Part shown: positions 23,509-35,515 of the stretch, piece by piece | Numbering within the stretch: the stretch's first letter is position 1 | Layout: the number at the start of each line of letters is the position of its first letter | NCBI GenBank assembly: GCA_002205965.3 | Contig: NADL03000748.1 | Location: 248,001-312,000 of the forward strand | Source: Kappaphycus alvarezii | Lineage: Eukaryota; Rhodophyta; Florideophyceae; Gigartinales; Solieriaceae | Length of the DNA: 64,000 bases | Direction: 5' to 3' | Notes under the pieces: model-generated | Databases searched by the model: none | What the model was told of the DNA's origin: nothing | The model's input: only the letters and a program-made list of their open reading frames with translations | Made by a program: the position numbers and the translations under genes

Positions 23509-23758
23509 TATTTCTCTTTCGGTATGAAACTTAAACGGAGCCACATACAAGTTTGTGTGGCACGACACTAAGACATTTGAATATTACTGTGGGTCGCCAC
23601 AATTGAAGATCCCCAAAAACGAATAAAGTTCCAATCTACTCACTAGACTGAGGGGTTGGGATGCAACCGGGGGAGCAGACTCCTCGGGAATTTATGTTTT
23701 CTCTGTTGTTTCTTCCGCTTCATGCGTACAGTCTCCGCCGTAGTGAAACCAACCAACA
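23509..23758 (+). repeat. Gypsy 5' LTR, second part
   Basis: Aligns with 29482-29747: shared ctttcgg(g)tatgaaac, cggagccac, tactgtgggtc, gggatgcaacc/ggatgcaacc, gggagcagactcctcgg, gcgtacagtctccgccgt, ending ccaaca. It contains an AATAAA polyadenylation-type hexamer (near 23620) that is also present in the 3' LTR. Confidence 0.85.
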
Positions 23759-25900
23759 AAGCGCTTTGAGTGATTGAAAATCGCAACGTTACACAACAGC
23801 AGAAATATAATCGTACGTACTAGTAAACACTATTCAGGCGCCGACGCTCAGCATTTCCACGCATCCAAATTTCATTAAGTTTGATACAGACTACGCTGCT
23901 TATGTGAAACGAGTAGAATGCATCAGCGCCGATGGTGTAGTTCAATTGGCACTCATACTGCACTGCCACTAGAAGAACTGATTTCGTTGATCCCTTTTAA
24001 TCCAATTCTTTGTACAGACCATACCACTGCCATCCACAGGTACGACATTGCACAGTAACGGAATTTATGCCAATTGCCGACCATCATCGGTCTGGTTACT
24101 GAATAACCATCCGAAAGGCCCTGAGAGCGGGCAGTTCAGACCACTTAGCCGCACAATTGGACCTGATATTTCCGCAGGTGAAAGGCACCTTTTGGGCCAA
24201 GTGTCAACTTTACTCATCTTTAACTTGGATCTCCAGTACTTGGCTGAAATTGACTTCTCTTACCCCGCCGTCGTCGATAACCCTAACCTAGCTAACTATT
24301 CTTTATATCCATCTGGTCACTAGGACCTTAGAATAAACAGCCACCCCGGTGTTAGCTGTGAAGTTGACTCCCAACTTCCGCCTTTGCCACAACCTTGCCA
24401 ACGGAAACTTTGTCTTTAGCTATGTTTATCGACACAGATTTCCCTTTTTGTTTTCCCCTCTCTAACCCATACTTTACAATTCCTTCCATTTTTCGTTTGT
24501 GATTTTTACTCACACTGGGCGCCCAGACTCCAGCAATATACAATTAGTAACTTCAAGGTCGTCGTTGGTGACAACACCCTTATCTCCAAGAGGAGATACT
24601 CAGCACTGCTGATCTCTTACTACATCTTTTCTGTTCCATATTTCACTCCTGGTGTCTACTGTTCTTTGGAATCGATTTTTCTCAAGTTTCTAGCATTCGC
24701 AGATCCCGGCCCAGCCTTACAACCTGGAAGACATGTACACTGTCCACCCATCCAAGGAATCACTCCTGCTCTATCACCCCAAGTTCTCCTCGCCGTTGAC
24801 GAGTTGTGCTACTTCATCCCAGGGTGCTTAAAGAGAATGAAGGACAGCGAACACCCTGTGAGTCTTTGAGTGTGTATGTTGGTTTTCTCATTGTCGGACG
24901 GGATTCCGTACCTAGGCGGGAACAAATGCGCACCGTGCATTGCATTAGGGACAGAACTTAGAATCAGGAAATTGAGGCAGCAAAAAATCGACAATGCACT
25001 AAACTAAGCTTTTGCACAGTCTTTTCATACTCAAACGAATCGAAGGGCCACGAAATCAGAGGACACAACACATGAAGTGGTCGAAAGTTGGTTCCATACG
25101 GGCCTGCAGCGATTATCATGACACTTGAACGAATTGGTTGAATAAGCGACAGTAGGAGTCCAGTACGCTATCATGCCGAGATATCTAAGAAGATCCGCCG
25201 TGCAGTTTGTTTTGGGCATTATTGCAGCTCTCGACAGACAATATGCATCGGAAGTTTTCGTAGAGGTAGAAAGATGCAACTAGTTGACCACCAAATTGGT
25301 TCACAAAGTGCAACCAGCGGAGCTGAGGCAACTGCTGCGAGACCAAATGAATGTGTGTACAGCTGCCAGAAAGGCGATCTAACGTTCTTTTCCAACAACT
25401 TGGCCAACCTTTCCGACCAGGTCCACGCAGTGCAACCAGCGACGTCCAAGCTTAGAAGGAAGTAGAAGAAGCAGGTACATCATCGACAAGTAGACGAGTC
25501 GACCCGTAGAGAGCCTTCCGTGAAAGAGTCCAAAACAAACGGCCAGTCCCGCGGGTAGCAAAGCGCGAACTACCGAATTGCTTTCAAAACGGTGTAGGTG
25601 GCGACAAACAGTGGACAAAACCTTGCTGGAAAACTGCGGAATGCGACGTCCTGCACCCATCCGCAATTGCCACAAAACGTCGAAAACGAAGCAGCGAGAT
25701 TTGTTGGACCAACACTGGGCGCAGAAGAAGAACCAGAAGAAAGACGCAAGGTCTCATATATCTGGTCGAGGGACAACTCTGTTCCCGACGAAGAAGACGG
25801 GCGCTACACAATAATGCTGAAAATTGAAAGAAGTGGCTATTGGGGACTCGGGGGCTGATTTCTCGACCATATCGTTGAATCTGTTCGCAGGTATCCTTCA
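23759..25900 (+). pseudogene. Gypsy 5' internal region (gag expected), decayed
   Basis: This lies between the LTR and the first recognisable pol motif, where gag belongs. Only short broken frames survive (for example 24048-24323, 24666-24869, 25598-25858), and none shows a C-x2-C-x4-H-x4-C knuckle. No clear primer-binding site complementary to a tRNA 3' end could be identified after 23758. The gag label is positional only. Confidence 0.4.
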
Positions 25901-28900
25901 AAACACCCAGATAAAGTATATGAGCGTTTCAAGAATTCTATCAATCCTGAAGCGGCTGTCAAAGGCGGCGTACCAGACAGTAAATTAACTGCGTCGTAAA
26001 CCCGTATAGATCGGACAAACGTTCTCCCAGGGACTGTGCCACCTATGCGTATTCTAGACGTATAATTCTTGGTTGCAGACAAGAACGTGGCCAAACTTCT
26101 GCTTCGACACCCCTGCTTAAGGCAATGGGCTTCTATTTAATCAATCACCATCAGAAAGTACGTCACACAATCAATTAGATGGGCAGAGAAGAACTGATAG
26201 CAGGCAACGACAGCTTATTTGCCACCTTTTTTAATGTAATGAATTACTAATAGGAGTATGACGACCCGATAAACCCTCCGGAATCTCCAGGCGGGGTCTG
26301 GGGATGATTCGAAAGAAAATATCGATGCAGCAGTATATAAAGCAGTCAGAGATGCTCGATAGAACTGCACGGCTGTCAACGGAGTGCAGACACTCCGGTC
26401 ATTTCTCGAGGGTCCGAAACTGCTTCAGGACCAAACTAGCATAGGATCCTCCCGCGAAGTTACGTCCGACGTCAGTCAAGTTGAAGCCGAGCGAAACTTC
26501 CTTTTATAAAACCGAACGCAGATTAGCTCATATTAGCTCTTTAGTACAGAACATTCGTCGGCCACACGATAAGAAGTCTGGAAAAAATCGGTGCTGTGTA
26601 CACGAGTCCGGGACCTCGGTGGGCGAGCGCGGCACTGAATGTCCCCAGCCTGGATCTGACAAACTTCGTTTCACAGTAGACCTATGTGGGGCAAATTCCA
26701 AACCGTACCGCTGCAGTCCTCCATGCCCATCCAGACTCTGCCCCAGGAATGTAGCGGAAGCTTCGTTTTGTGAACGTGGATTTCACACATAGATACGGGC
26801 AGATGCCGCTCGACAAGGCATCTCAGAAATTAATTTACATACAAACACTATACTTCATATACTCGCCTACGCGAACGCTGCACGTTGGGACTGACTCCCC
26901 AAATAATTTTCAATCCGTTACGGCCGAACAGTTCTCCAGAAGAGTCAAGCAAATGATCCAGTGTCTGGGTGATTTCCTCCTGCACGTAAGAACCGAGGAA
27001 GAGCTGCGCAAAGACATCTCAGCATTTCTCACAGTTTATAGGGACATCGGCTTCAGAGCTAACTCAGCAAAGTCGTCCTTATTTTGTAAGGAGGTAATGT
27101 TCTGTGTCAGGATCATATCTTCCGACAGGATTCGTTTCAACCCTCGAAATCTCGAAACCCTAATGTCGATGAAGAAGCATCAGTTAGGAAACAAATTGCG
27201 ACAGGTTCTACGCGCCGCGAACTGGATGACAATTTCGATCCCGAACTATTCACATACAGTTCGACCACTACATAAACCCGCTTGAGAAGGCATATCAGAA
27301 GGCTTTAAAGCTTGAGAAGGCTGTAGCGAAGATCCTCATTTCCTACTTATGGGAAACTGCCTACGACGAAGCCATTGACACAGTCTTAACGCAGATGGCG
27401 TCAGACACAAATCTTTCCATCCAGAAGGAAGAGTATAGGACTTTTTTATTCACAGACGCATCAGAAAAACACTGGTCCGCCATCTTCATACAATCTCCGT
27501 TACATGAGCGTAGAAAACCAGTAGAACAGCAGACCCATGAACCTACTTGTTTTCTCTCGGGGACCGAAGATCATTTGCGATTTTGCGAGCAATGTTCAAG
27601 ATTCATTACCTGACGTAGGGTAGTAATACGTCATTCTACACAGACCACACCAACCTCGTGTACATTTACGATCTCTTCGGACAGAACCAAGATATATATG
27701 GAGACGCATTAGCAACAAGCTCATGAGGTGGGCCCTCTCGCTAAGCGCATTCTGGTATTTCATCGAGCATATACCGAGCGAAAGGAACGTCTCGGCATAA
27801 ATTCTTTCCCATTGGACAATGCGCTCACTGCAGCAGTGTCAACCTAAAGTCTGGGTATAATAAGTGCCCTAATGACTGCTTTAATTGATAAAAGCACGCG
27901 AAAGGAACTTTACTTGCCATCCTTGGATTAAATATGAAACAAACAGCACTAAAGCGCTGCGAATGCCCCTAGTTCAGTCTCCAGGAATAATACACGTTAA
28001 GCAACGACCGCTCAGATATTCTGGATGCAGAATGATGCTACAAACCTTCGACTAAGAATCCTGATAGCAGATCGAACAGGGCAAGGAGGTCAAAAAGCTT
28101 TGAGCCTAACTTTTGCCTCTGTTTTGGAACAATTCTGGTGGAAATATCTGCGAAAGCATATGCACGAGTTTGAAGTATCTTGTTTTCACTTCATCGCAAC
28201 CAAGCCCTGGTGCACCGTCCCAAGAATACTGAGACACGCTCTACACGCCATGCGCCCCAATAAAATTATTCACTTCGATAATTGATATAAGAGTCGAGGC
28301 GAACATGAAAATATCCACACACTCATCGTCAAGGAAATCCTCTTTGGGTACGTAATGCTCAAAGCGACCTCCAGAGCGGATGCCGAAACTATCGCAACTG
28401 TGTTTATGGACTGGTGCGCATCTTTATGTGTTCCCCAGTCATTTATGTAAGACAATAGATTCTATTTTAGCACTTTGATGAAGGAAACTGCAGAGGCACT
28501 CAAGTCCGACCATCATTTCATTCTCCCATACTGGTCGTGTGCAGGGAGCTTCTACGAGCATGTAGAGCTGTTATATCCGAATTAGAGCTACCTCAGGCAG
28601 AATGGTCATCCGTACTCCCACTTTCAACCCGATCTTAACAACTCAAAAAACCCGCAAGCTACACCACATACGCCAACTTTCGTTGTTTACTGGATTTCCA
28701 AGGGTTAACTCATTTCTATCCGCAGATTGCGATGGATCTGTGAAAACCGTGAAGTGTATCGAAAAATCAAAGCTACACTCGCTGCTTAAAACTGAACGGC
28801 TACAAGAGGTGCTGTCCAAGCTTCATCGCGAATGCGCAGAGAGAACTGCAAAGCAAATGAAAAGCGCTGTCGATGCGCATAGCCACCGTACAGAAGTCGG

Positions 28901-29330
28901 ACCAATTAACTTCTCGGAAGGATGTTTCGCCCTTTGCGGTGATATGAGGAGTCGTAGGAACTCGACGATGAAACTGAAGTGGAATGTACCCTTCCAATTC
29001 ACGCATTCTCGGGAAAAACTACATTTTCGTGGTTGAAGAATTACTATCTGGGGAAAAAGAATGGTTACACGGCTGTCGTTTGAATTTTTTTAGAAATAAA
29101 GATATCGAAGTAGCCGAAGAAGTAGAAAACCCTTGCTCTGTTACTCAAACGAACTATGTGCAGTCGAAGAGTTCATGGATACTCGAAAAAGCAGGTCGCA
29201 GTCGAACTGCTTGTCAAGTTGAACGGATTTTCAGATGAAGATCAAGATTGGGTTACTGAATAATTGCATCACGACGTACCGCACCTTCTCCGTGAAAACG
29301 TCAAAGACCTGAAAAAATCAGGGACCAAAC
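25901..29330 (+). pseudogene. Gypsy pol polyprotein relic: protease, RT, RNase H, integrase, chromodomain
   Basis: Domains appear in Ty3/Gypsy order despite dozens of stops. A possible protease end is near 25990-26130 (LLRHPCLRQW, the position of LLGRP-type motifs). RT: GSDKLRFTVDLCGANSKPYR (about 26655-26710), RYGQMPLDKASQKLIYIQT (26792-26850), then LGDFLLHVRTEEELRKDIS (26970-27020), where the usual YLDD-type catalytic box reads CLGDF, followed by MFCVRIISSDRIRFNPRNLE. RNase H: FLFTDASEKHWSAIFIQ (27440-27490). Integrase core: ALHAMRPNKIIHFDN, AETIATVFMDWCASLCVPQ (28385-28440), HHFILPYWSCAGSF. A chromodomain-like end is near 29195-29310 (LLVKLNGFSDEDQDWV, HHDVPHLLRENVKDL). Chromodomains steer such elements toward particular chromatin. 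Expression of a working polyprotein is impossible as written. Confidence 0.82.
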
Positions 29331-29402
29331 GCCAACGCCAAAATGCTCTAATCTTCAAACTTTGATAACTATGCAATGCGATCCCCGTTTGATTATGGGA
29401 AC

Positions 29403-29747
29403 TGTTACGACTGCAAGGAATTTGGAATTCTAGAGCTGCAAATGCGCAGATATCTGCAGCCTTAAATTCTTCCTTTAGATGATTGATTTTATGTTTCCCT
29501 TTCGGGTATGAAACCTAGACGGAGCCACCCACGAGTGTGGGTGGCCCGAAACTACGACACCCAAAGAGTACTGTGGGTCCCCACAGTTGACGACCCCGAA
29601 GAAAGAATAAAGGTGTACTCTCCCCCGCAGACAGAGGGGATCGGATGCAACCAGGGGAGCAGACTCCTCGGATTGGAACTTTTTGTCTGCTCTGGTGTAT
29701 CTTCCGCTGCAAGCGTACAGTCTCCGCCGTGGCGTAACCCACCAACA
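29403..29747 (+). repeat. Gypsy 3' LTR
   Basis: 345 bases, TGTTACGACTG to CCAACA, matching the split 5' LTR. It is preceded by the weak purine stretch gattatgggaa, the only candidate polypurine tract. It includes an AATAAA hexamer near 29605. Confidence 0.85.
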
Positions 29748-30710
29748 TTTACAGATTTATCGAGTTGTCTGCGAGGTTTACTTTATCGGGTATATTATAA
29801 GTGCTATTTTCAGTTAGTAAGTAAAAGGACACAGCGGCAAGTGTCAAATGTTTGTGCTCGTGGTCAGATCTCTCTTATTCCCCAATTGAGTTCAAGTGCT
29901 CACCATTTCGTCACTCCGACAATGTTGATGATTAAAAAGCTATGCTCTCACTGAGCAGGGAACTCGTGACAAAGCATTAAGGGCGGGGGGTCTATTCTGG
30001 TTTTTAGCCGTCGACATACATTTTCCTTGATACTAAGAGCACCGTGCAAATCCGTGCAAATGTCTCATGTGTATTGTTACCTTTACATTTTACCTTATAT
30101 ATTTATTTAAGGGTGTTAATAGAATTTCCAGAGTTATGGTCCCCACAACAGTTACCACTCATGCTGACTATGATTTTCAGTGGGTTTTACCGTAGTCTAC
30201 TTCTTGACTAGCTTTCGTTGTGAATAGCCAGTGATGGCACTGGTATAAGTACTGCAGGACCTCGCGCTATTCTTGAAAAAAGAGACATCGACAACTTGAG
30301 TATTCAACCATCCCCTCTGGCTTTTTTCAATACCGACACCATTACGACGTTTTCGAAGGATAAAATGTTCTTCACATAGCTTCTACCCTTGTCGACCAGT
30401 ACTGTCGTTCCATCTGTTTTTTCCCGAAAAGTACCATGATACAGCCGCAAAGCGATAATAATCGACGAATGTGGTTTCGTGGTCGCAGAGAAGGGGAAAC
30501 CCTTTCATTTTCGGCCGTTGTCTGTGTTTCTTTGTAATAATGGACCTGACGCATTCGCCTCAAGTACACAGCGCTGGTACAGTAGGCATTTCCGGCATTC
30601 GTTTGGCGCTGCGTGTCAAATTGAAGGTAATGTGAAAAGGGAGGGTAACTGGGGGGCTTTTACTGTCGGAGCTGGGAAGGCTGAGAACCAGAGAGGTTTG
30701 CGAGGAATTA
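29748..30710. other. Spacer between Gypsy and pogo-like element
   Basis: It begins with tttac, the probable right target duplication of the Gypsy element, and ends with the TA at 30709-30710 flanking the next transposon. Open frames of 60-87 codons (for example 30479-30742) have no motif. Confidence 0.4.
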
Positions 30711-30735
30711 CAGGGAGGGGTCGCCGAATAATGCC
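30711..30735. repeat. Left terminal inverted repeat of pogo-like element
   Basis: Starts CAG after a TA dinucleotide; pairs with 32501-32525. Confidence 0.75.
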
Positions 30736-30930
30736 ATTTTGAGTAATGCCACCCTCGATATAGTGCTACCCCAGCACGCATGGCACACCTACAGGACAGA
30801 GGGCAAGCTCAGTGGACGGCAGAAACTCTGACTTGCCTCTCTGTAAGCAAATCACGATAACCGTCTCAGCATTTTGTCATCATCATGACATTGCCTCCAG
30901 CTTCGCGATCGATACAAAATCACACTTGAT

Positions 30931-32234
30931 TAAACGTAGCGCAACAGATTCAAATTGCAAAACTACTCTCCCAAGGCCATGTAGCCAGAGATGAAATGAA
31001 GGAGTTTTCCATTTCTCGCCGAACCGTTTCAATTAACTCATGGAAAAGGCCACTGGGGAGATTCAAAAGCAACATCGACATCGCTCCGCGGCATCAAAAG
31101 GATGGGTAACGAATTCTACAAAGCGACATGCAATGCGATCTGTGTCCTTATGGAGAGAGGAACTAGCGCTAACGCGCAATCTGTTGCAGCCGATATGTCC
31201 GCTTTTCGTCAAAAACTAAGAGCGTACGACATTGACTGTATCTTTAACATGGACGAGACAGGCCTTTTCTACAAATTGCTGTCTCGGAGAACCTACGTAT
31301 CTCCATTGTAATCAAGGAAAGTTGTTCGTGGCATCAAGGCAATGACAGCCAAAGATTGCGTCACAGCATATGTTTGCACTAACGCAAATGGGACCGCGAA
31401 ACTACCCATGGCGATTATCAGTAGGCCAAAAAGTCCTCGCCGCTTCCGACTCGGTTCTCCACCTGTACCTTACATGAGTCAAATAAATTCTTGGTCAGAC
31501 AGTGTTACGTTTAGGCAATGGTTCCTTGATGTGTTTTTACCTTTTGTGCGAAAGTTTACCTCGCGAAATTGCGTGCTCATTATGGACAACTGCTGTCCGC
31601 ACGGCACAGATATCTCGGATATACGCGGACAGGTGGATGTACTAACACTTACTCCGATTTGCACTTCGATCCACCAACCAATGAACATGGGCATAATTGC
31701 TTAATTGCTGCGTTTAAGAAACGGTACAGGGGATTTTTACTCTGTGATATTGTAAAGGATGTGGAAAGTCGGCAACAAAAGAGACTAGAGAATCTCAAGT
31801 AAAGCAGGGAATGCGTGATTAGCCGACAGATTTGACCTACATCTTCTTGATGTTTGCAGGTTGGTGGAGAAGAGTTGGAAGGACGTCACTGTGGCAACTG
31901 GTGCGCGATGCTGGTTAAATCAAATTTTTTGCCGGTGCGCTACGCTGCTTCAGTTAATGCTCTGGAGGGAAAAATGTCGTCCTCTTATGAGGATAAGAAA
32001 TCGCTTGAAGCGGTGGTGCAGATGTTGCCAAAGTTGAACTGTTCTGTCAGTGAAGATGATCCATTGACGGGGCAACTGTACTAAGATGCAGAGGAGGAGG
32101 ACATTGAGCGGTGGTTTACAATAGAAGATGATCTAATCACCAAGACCGCACTTGTTGAGGACGCTTTGGAGAACCTTGGATTGGATTACAATGATTCAAA
32201 TAGTATGGAAATGAATGAAGAAAGCGAGACGATG
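30931..32234 (+). pseudogene. Pogo-like transposase (HTH plus DDE_1), broken
   Basis: The N-terminal helix-turn-helix (about 30931-31050) reads QQIQIAKLLSQGHVARDEMK then FSISRRTVSINSW, like CENP-B/pogo DNA-binding domains. The DDE_1 catalytic region follows: FNMDETGLFYKLL (first Asp at about 31252), MTAKDCVTAYVCTNANG, and VLIMDNCCPHG (second Asp at about 31584). The third site reads IHQPMNMGII where active relatives have QPMD-x-G, so the third catalytic Asp is Asn. Stops at 31309 and 31702 and further frame breaks follow toward the Glu/Asp-rich C-terminal end near 32234. Transposition by this copy is not expected; the enzyme would cut and paste via the TIRs. Confidence 0.8.
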
Positions 32235-32500
32235 ACAGGGTGATTGCCTCACCGCCACCAGAGGCTGAGATTCGCTCGCAGTTTCAACAATTAGGAACAA
32301 TTTCTGTGGAAAGTTTTGTTACTGACGCTGTTTATCACCTTCGAAAAGCTCGAGTCGCGCTGTGAGAAGCAAAGAGAACTGAGCAAAGAGGTTGCACGCG
32401 TCAAATACTCATCACCGAGATAATGTAAATGACCTTCCTTGTCTGGTTCTGAGTAGTGCGCAACTTGATATAGTGCTACATATCACCGTATGGCACGGGG

Positions 32501-32525
32501 TGGCACTATTCGGTAGACCGTACTG
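32501..32525. repeat. Right terminal inverted repeat of pogo-like element
   Basis: Ends GACCGTACTG followed by TA; the reverse complement matches the left end at most positions. Confidence 0.75.
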
Positions 32526-33069
32526 TAATGGATTTTGTAAAAGTAATTGAGATTTAGGGTATTCGCAGTACACTGTATCGTATCCTGGATTGCATAACGC
32601 CCCTCACAGAATAAATGAAGATGAATCATTCTAGCTAGAGATGTCAGCAGCAGTCTTTTGCAAAATCAGGTACAATTTGACGTTGAGGTCTAGCATGCTT
32701 TGTTTTCATCTGAAGATTCCTTGTTGCCGTAAAGAAAATAACGAGGACGGGATTGGTACCCCAGTAAGAATTCTTCGTAGGCCATGCACACCGGGGGGTT
32801 TGTAATAGGGGTTATCGAAAGTTGCAGTTATGCTGTAGAGATTGCTGTTCTTTGAGGGTCGATCGAGACTTTGCGATGATTGACAAACAACCCCTGTTTA
32901 AAAAGCATTTGCAAAATTGGAGGCGACCTTGCTTGTGCAGGATTCGGACCTTTGGATTGTGGGTGTGGGCGCGGGATGCGGGGTGCGGTGAATTTTGCAG
33001 TTTTGACTGCTAGGTCATAGATGATCTTTACGCCTTCCCTGGAATAATCTCCCCTTCCGCAGTCCGAAT
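32526..33069. other. Spacer; possible upstream part of a LINE tail
   Basis: A 63-codon plus-strand frame (32822-33013) leads without long interruption into the LINE C-terminal motif at 33070-33145 and might be its decayed upstream coding part. No RT motif seen. Confidence 0.3.
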
Positions 33070-33195
33070 CCTGAAAGATGTGAATTTTACGATGACACTG
33101 GTGCCATTGCACGTGGCTGCCGTGCTTCATCCAGTTAGTTCTTAACTTAATAGTTGGTCAGTCGGTGTATACTCGCTATATTGAATGAGTAAATT
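33070..33195 (+). pseudogene. LINE 3' tail (copy 1)
   Basis: The plus strand ends LVPLHVAAVLHPVSS and a stop, matching ISRFPLHVTDVDHPVSS of the copy at 38.7 kb. The shared 3' UTR begins ccagttagttcttaacttaatag(t/c)(t/c)ggtcagt and includes gtgtatactc and a trailing gagtaaa. Only the last 20-odd codons are recognisable. It is a truncated insertion or the remains of one; no target duplication found. Confidence 0.7.
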
Positions 33196-34529
33196 TCTTT
33201 TAAGGGGGGGAATGATGGGGTAGTTTACACTTCTAGCGCGGGTAATGTAAACGAGTAAATATCATCGTGGTGAAATTAGTATTGATTATTGACTTAACTG
33301 ATAGATTCAGCCGTAAGTCACGGTTGAAGTAGAGACCGACAGAAACACATCCTTACTCAAATTAATGACCATCGGAGGCAAGTGCGTTACATGAATTCTC
33401 GATAAAAGCAATTGTCGCAACTTCAGCATATGGAAAATTACAAAAAAACTTGCGTATGAATGAGGAGCTTCAGTGAACGCCACAGAATAACCTTGTCACA
33501 ATATGTGTACCATAATTGCTCCTTTGCTGGAACGAAAATTGCTTAACAGTTTGTAATTCAGGAATATGGTTAAGAGTTGATAGCACATTTACTTCAAAGT
33601 AGCGTGAAATGATACGTAATGTCCTTTATGTAGGTACTCTGTATCAGTTCGATGTATAAAAGCATTCGAGGAAAACAAATGCAGCTGTGTCTGATTGGAA
33701 GACGGGTATTTCGTTAAAAATGCTGGGACCGATGCCAGCAAGAGAAATACCCTTAAAGCTAAGTTCGACTACAAATTTCTTGTGTTCTTGGGATGAGATA
33801 GCAAGATTTGAAGCACGTGATCGAAATATGAGGCTGGCGTCCTACGCTCATACATAGGCCTGCACAAGCAACGCAAAGTACCACAATTTCATGTCTATCT
33901 GTCCAAGTTTTAGTTACAATCTCAGAACCTGTGTGTTTATTGCGTACTTATTGAATCATCCGTTGATTTCAGAGAGAGATTGAGAGTGGGAAACTTTAGT
34001 ATGAGAGCAATTCATCGAAATGGCATCTGTACTGAGATTTCAACATTTAGAGTTGAACGTGATGGAAGTGGCCACTAATATGTAGTGTAAAAGGAAACAG
34101 GCAGCTTGATGGCCATTGAGAAAAAGTCTCGGTATTTGTACACTGCAGTGAGAGGAAGTATGAAGTTGTTCTCAAAAGCGCTGCTTGTAGGGACTACACT
34201 GGCAGTCCAAGCCAGGACACTACGATAAGGGTGAAAAGCGGAGGGGTAACGTCGCAGAGGCATGGGGAATATCTCAAGGTAAACTCTCCGCGTTGTCTAC
34301 CAGGAATATTATCTCTTGGTTTTGAAAATTGCAGCATAGTATTAAGCTTGTTCGGAATACCTTGCTGTCCTCGAGAATATCCACGTCAATAATGGTTCGA
34401 TTCTGAATCTCGGCCCTCGGTACATCACTCGATTGTATTTCTACCAGAAAAAACAGCTTGTTGCTCGTTAAAGTATACACAGACTGAAAAAGCAGACTAG
34501 CAGGCTTCTTCGGAGCTTCCAATCACCCA
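33196..34529. other. No gene recognised
   Basis: AT-rich with short frames only. The longest is minus 34522-34274 (82 codons, containing TSNKLFFLVEIQSSDVPRAE), which reads as possible protein but matches nothing I know. The motif gagtaaatatcatc occurs at about 33255. Confidence 0.3.
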
Positions 34530-34790
34530 AAAATACAAGGAACCGATAAATCCAAGCAATACGACTCACTAGGGCTTAACGCCTTTGTTCTCGACAGCCT
34601 GCTCAGGGATACGGAGGGTGTGCATTCTTGGAAGCAACTGCTGGCCTCTGAAAACAACGAAATGTAGCGGGCGCGGTGGTCTCCTCCCTCGGGCATCCCA
34701 CTCCCACTGCACGTGGCCAACGTCGAATACCCGGTTAATTTTTAACTCTAATAGTCGGATCCGGCAGAGGACATACTAAAACATGCATTG
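34530..34790 (+). pseudogene. LINE 3' tail (copy 2, divergent)
   Basis: A plus-strand frame reads SLGLNAFVLDSLLRDTEGVH, then a stop, then ends GIPLPLHVANVEYPVNF with a stop at 34743-34745. Its end PLHVANVEYPV parallels PLHVTDVDHPV of copy 4, and the UTR keeps taatagtcgg. It is more diverged than the others. Confidence 0.6.
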
Positions 34791-35515
34791 ACGTAAATTC
34801 ATTAAATCGTTACTTTAGTTGAGGCTCAGGCTACAGGGTAGATCGAATTTATCTTCCAACAGCAAAAATACCCCAAACTTCCCCGTTGAGGCTTGCGATT
34901 CAATTGTCCCTCTAAAGTAGACGTCAGCGAGTACTAATGATATCAGGACGAGAATATCCTCCTGTCGATTTGTATTGAGTAAATATCATCTTCCTTCAAA
35001 TCACAGGTTGCGACTTGGCATGGTTAGTCTCACGATAAGCTCACCGTCGAGACTTAAAATTTAGAATTACGTTAGCAAGTAAACCACAGATGAAAGTCTC
35101 AAGCAGTGTCCGACCAATGAAGCCTTCGTTTGTGTTCAACAGCGACAGGATTGCTAGGATTACCTTGCAAAAGTGGGTAAGGATTTTTCGAGGCAATCTG
35201 AATCAAGATATTGCTTCAATTCAATTTTTTTGTGTGAACTATTTTAATCGCGCTTTTCATCGCAAAGGACAAACATCAGTATCTTTTGTTGTTAAGCATG
35301 CTGCGCAAATGCATTTAACGCACTGCCCACGCACCTCCAGCTGATAACACAACGCTTCGTTTCTAAGCCAGCGATCACTGCTCTTGCGTATTTGTTGCGA
35401 ACGGGGGCAGTGAAAGTGCTTAAAGGTACCCTCCCCATGATCATCGTCGACGAAGACGGGCGGTCAAGTTGCGACGAAAATTTGTATTGAAGGATACAAC
35501 AACCGGTGTCACATA
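34791..35515. other. No gene recognised
   Basis: An 84-codon plus-strand frame (35090-35344) has no recognisable motif. gagtaaatatcatcttcc occurs at about 34976. Upstream of the reductase start at 35516 I see no clear core-promoter element. Confidence 0.3.

Larger units (their letters stand above)
19310..29747 (+). mobile_element. Ty3/Gypsy LTR retrotransposon (chromodomain type), dead, with nested LINE
   Basis: Two LTRs beginning TGTTACGACTG and ending CCAACA bound the element: the 5' copy (19310-19398 plus 23509-23758, about 339 bases once the insert is removed) and the 3' copy (29403-29747, 345 bases). Flanking pentamers gttac (19305-19309) and tttac (29748-29752) differ by one base and fit a 5-bp target duplication. 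The internal region holds protease, RT, RNase H, integrase and chromodomain remnants in Ty3/Gypsy order on the plus strand, all interrupted by many stops. The LTRs differ from each other at many positions, so the insertion is old. A LINE later inserted in the 5' LTR. Confidence 0.88.
30711..32525 (+). mobile_element. Pogo/Tigger-like Tc1-mariner superfamily transposon, dead
   Basis: The element is 1,815 bases, flanked by TA on both sides (30709-30710 and 32526-32527), as expected for Tc1/mariner/pogo insertion. The left end CAGGGAGGGGTCGCCGAATAATGCC and the reverse complement of the right end CAGTACGGTCTACCGAATAGTGCC form imperfect terminal inverted repeats of about 25 bases. A second, subterminal match, gatatagtgctac, occurs at both ends (30757-30769 and 32467-32479), on the same strand. 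It encodes a pogo-type transposase relic. Confidence 0.82.

Noticed and set aside
23925-24000. tRNA-like A box (tggtgtagttcaattggc) inside the Gypsy internal region
   Set aside because: No matching acceptor stem or standard B box at the right distance; a cloverleaf cannot be drawn.
34557-34574. caatacgactcactaggg resembles a T7 phage promoter or cloning-vector sequence
   Set aside because: It lacks the TA of the T7 core (CACTATAGGG), lies inside a LINE coding tail frame where the codons make sense, and no vector sequence flanks it; coincidence.
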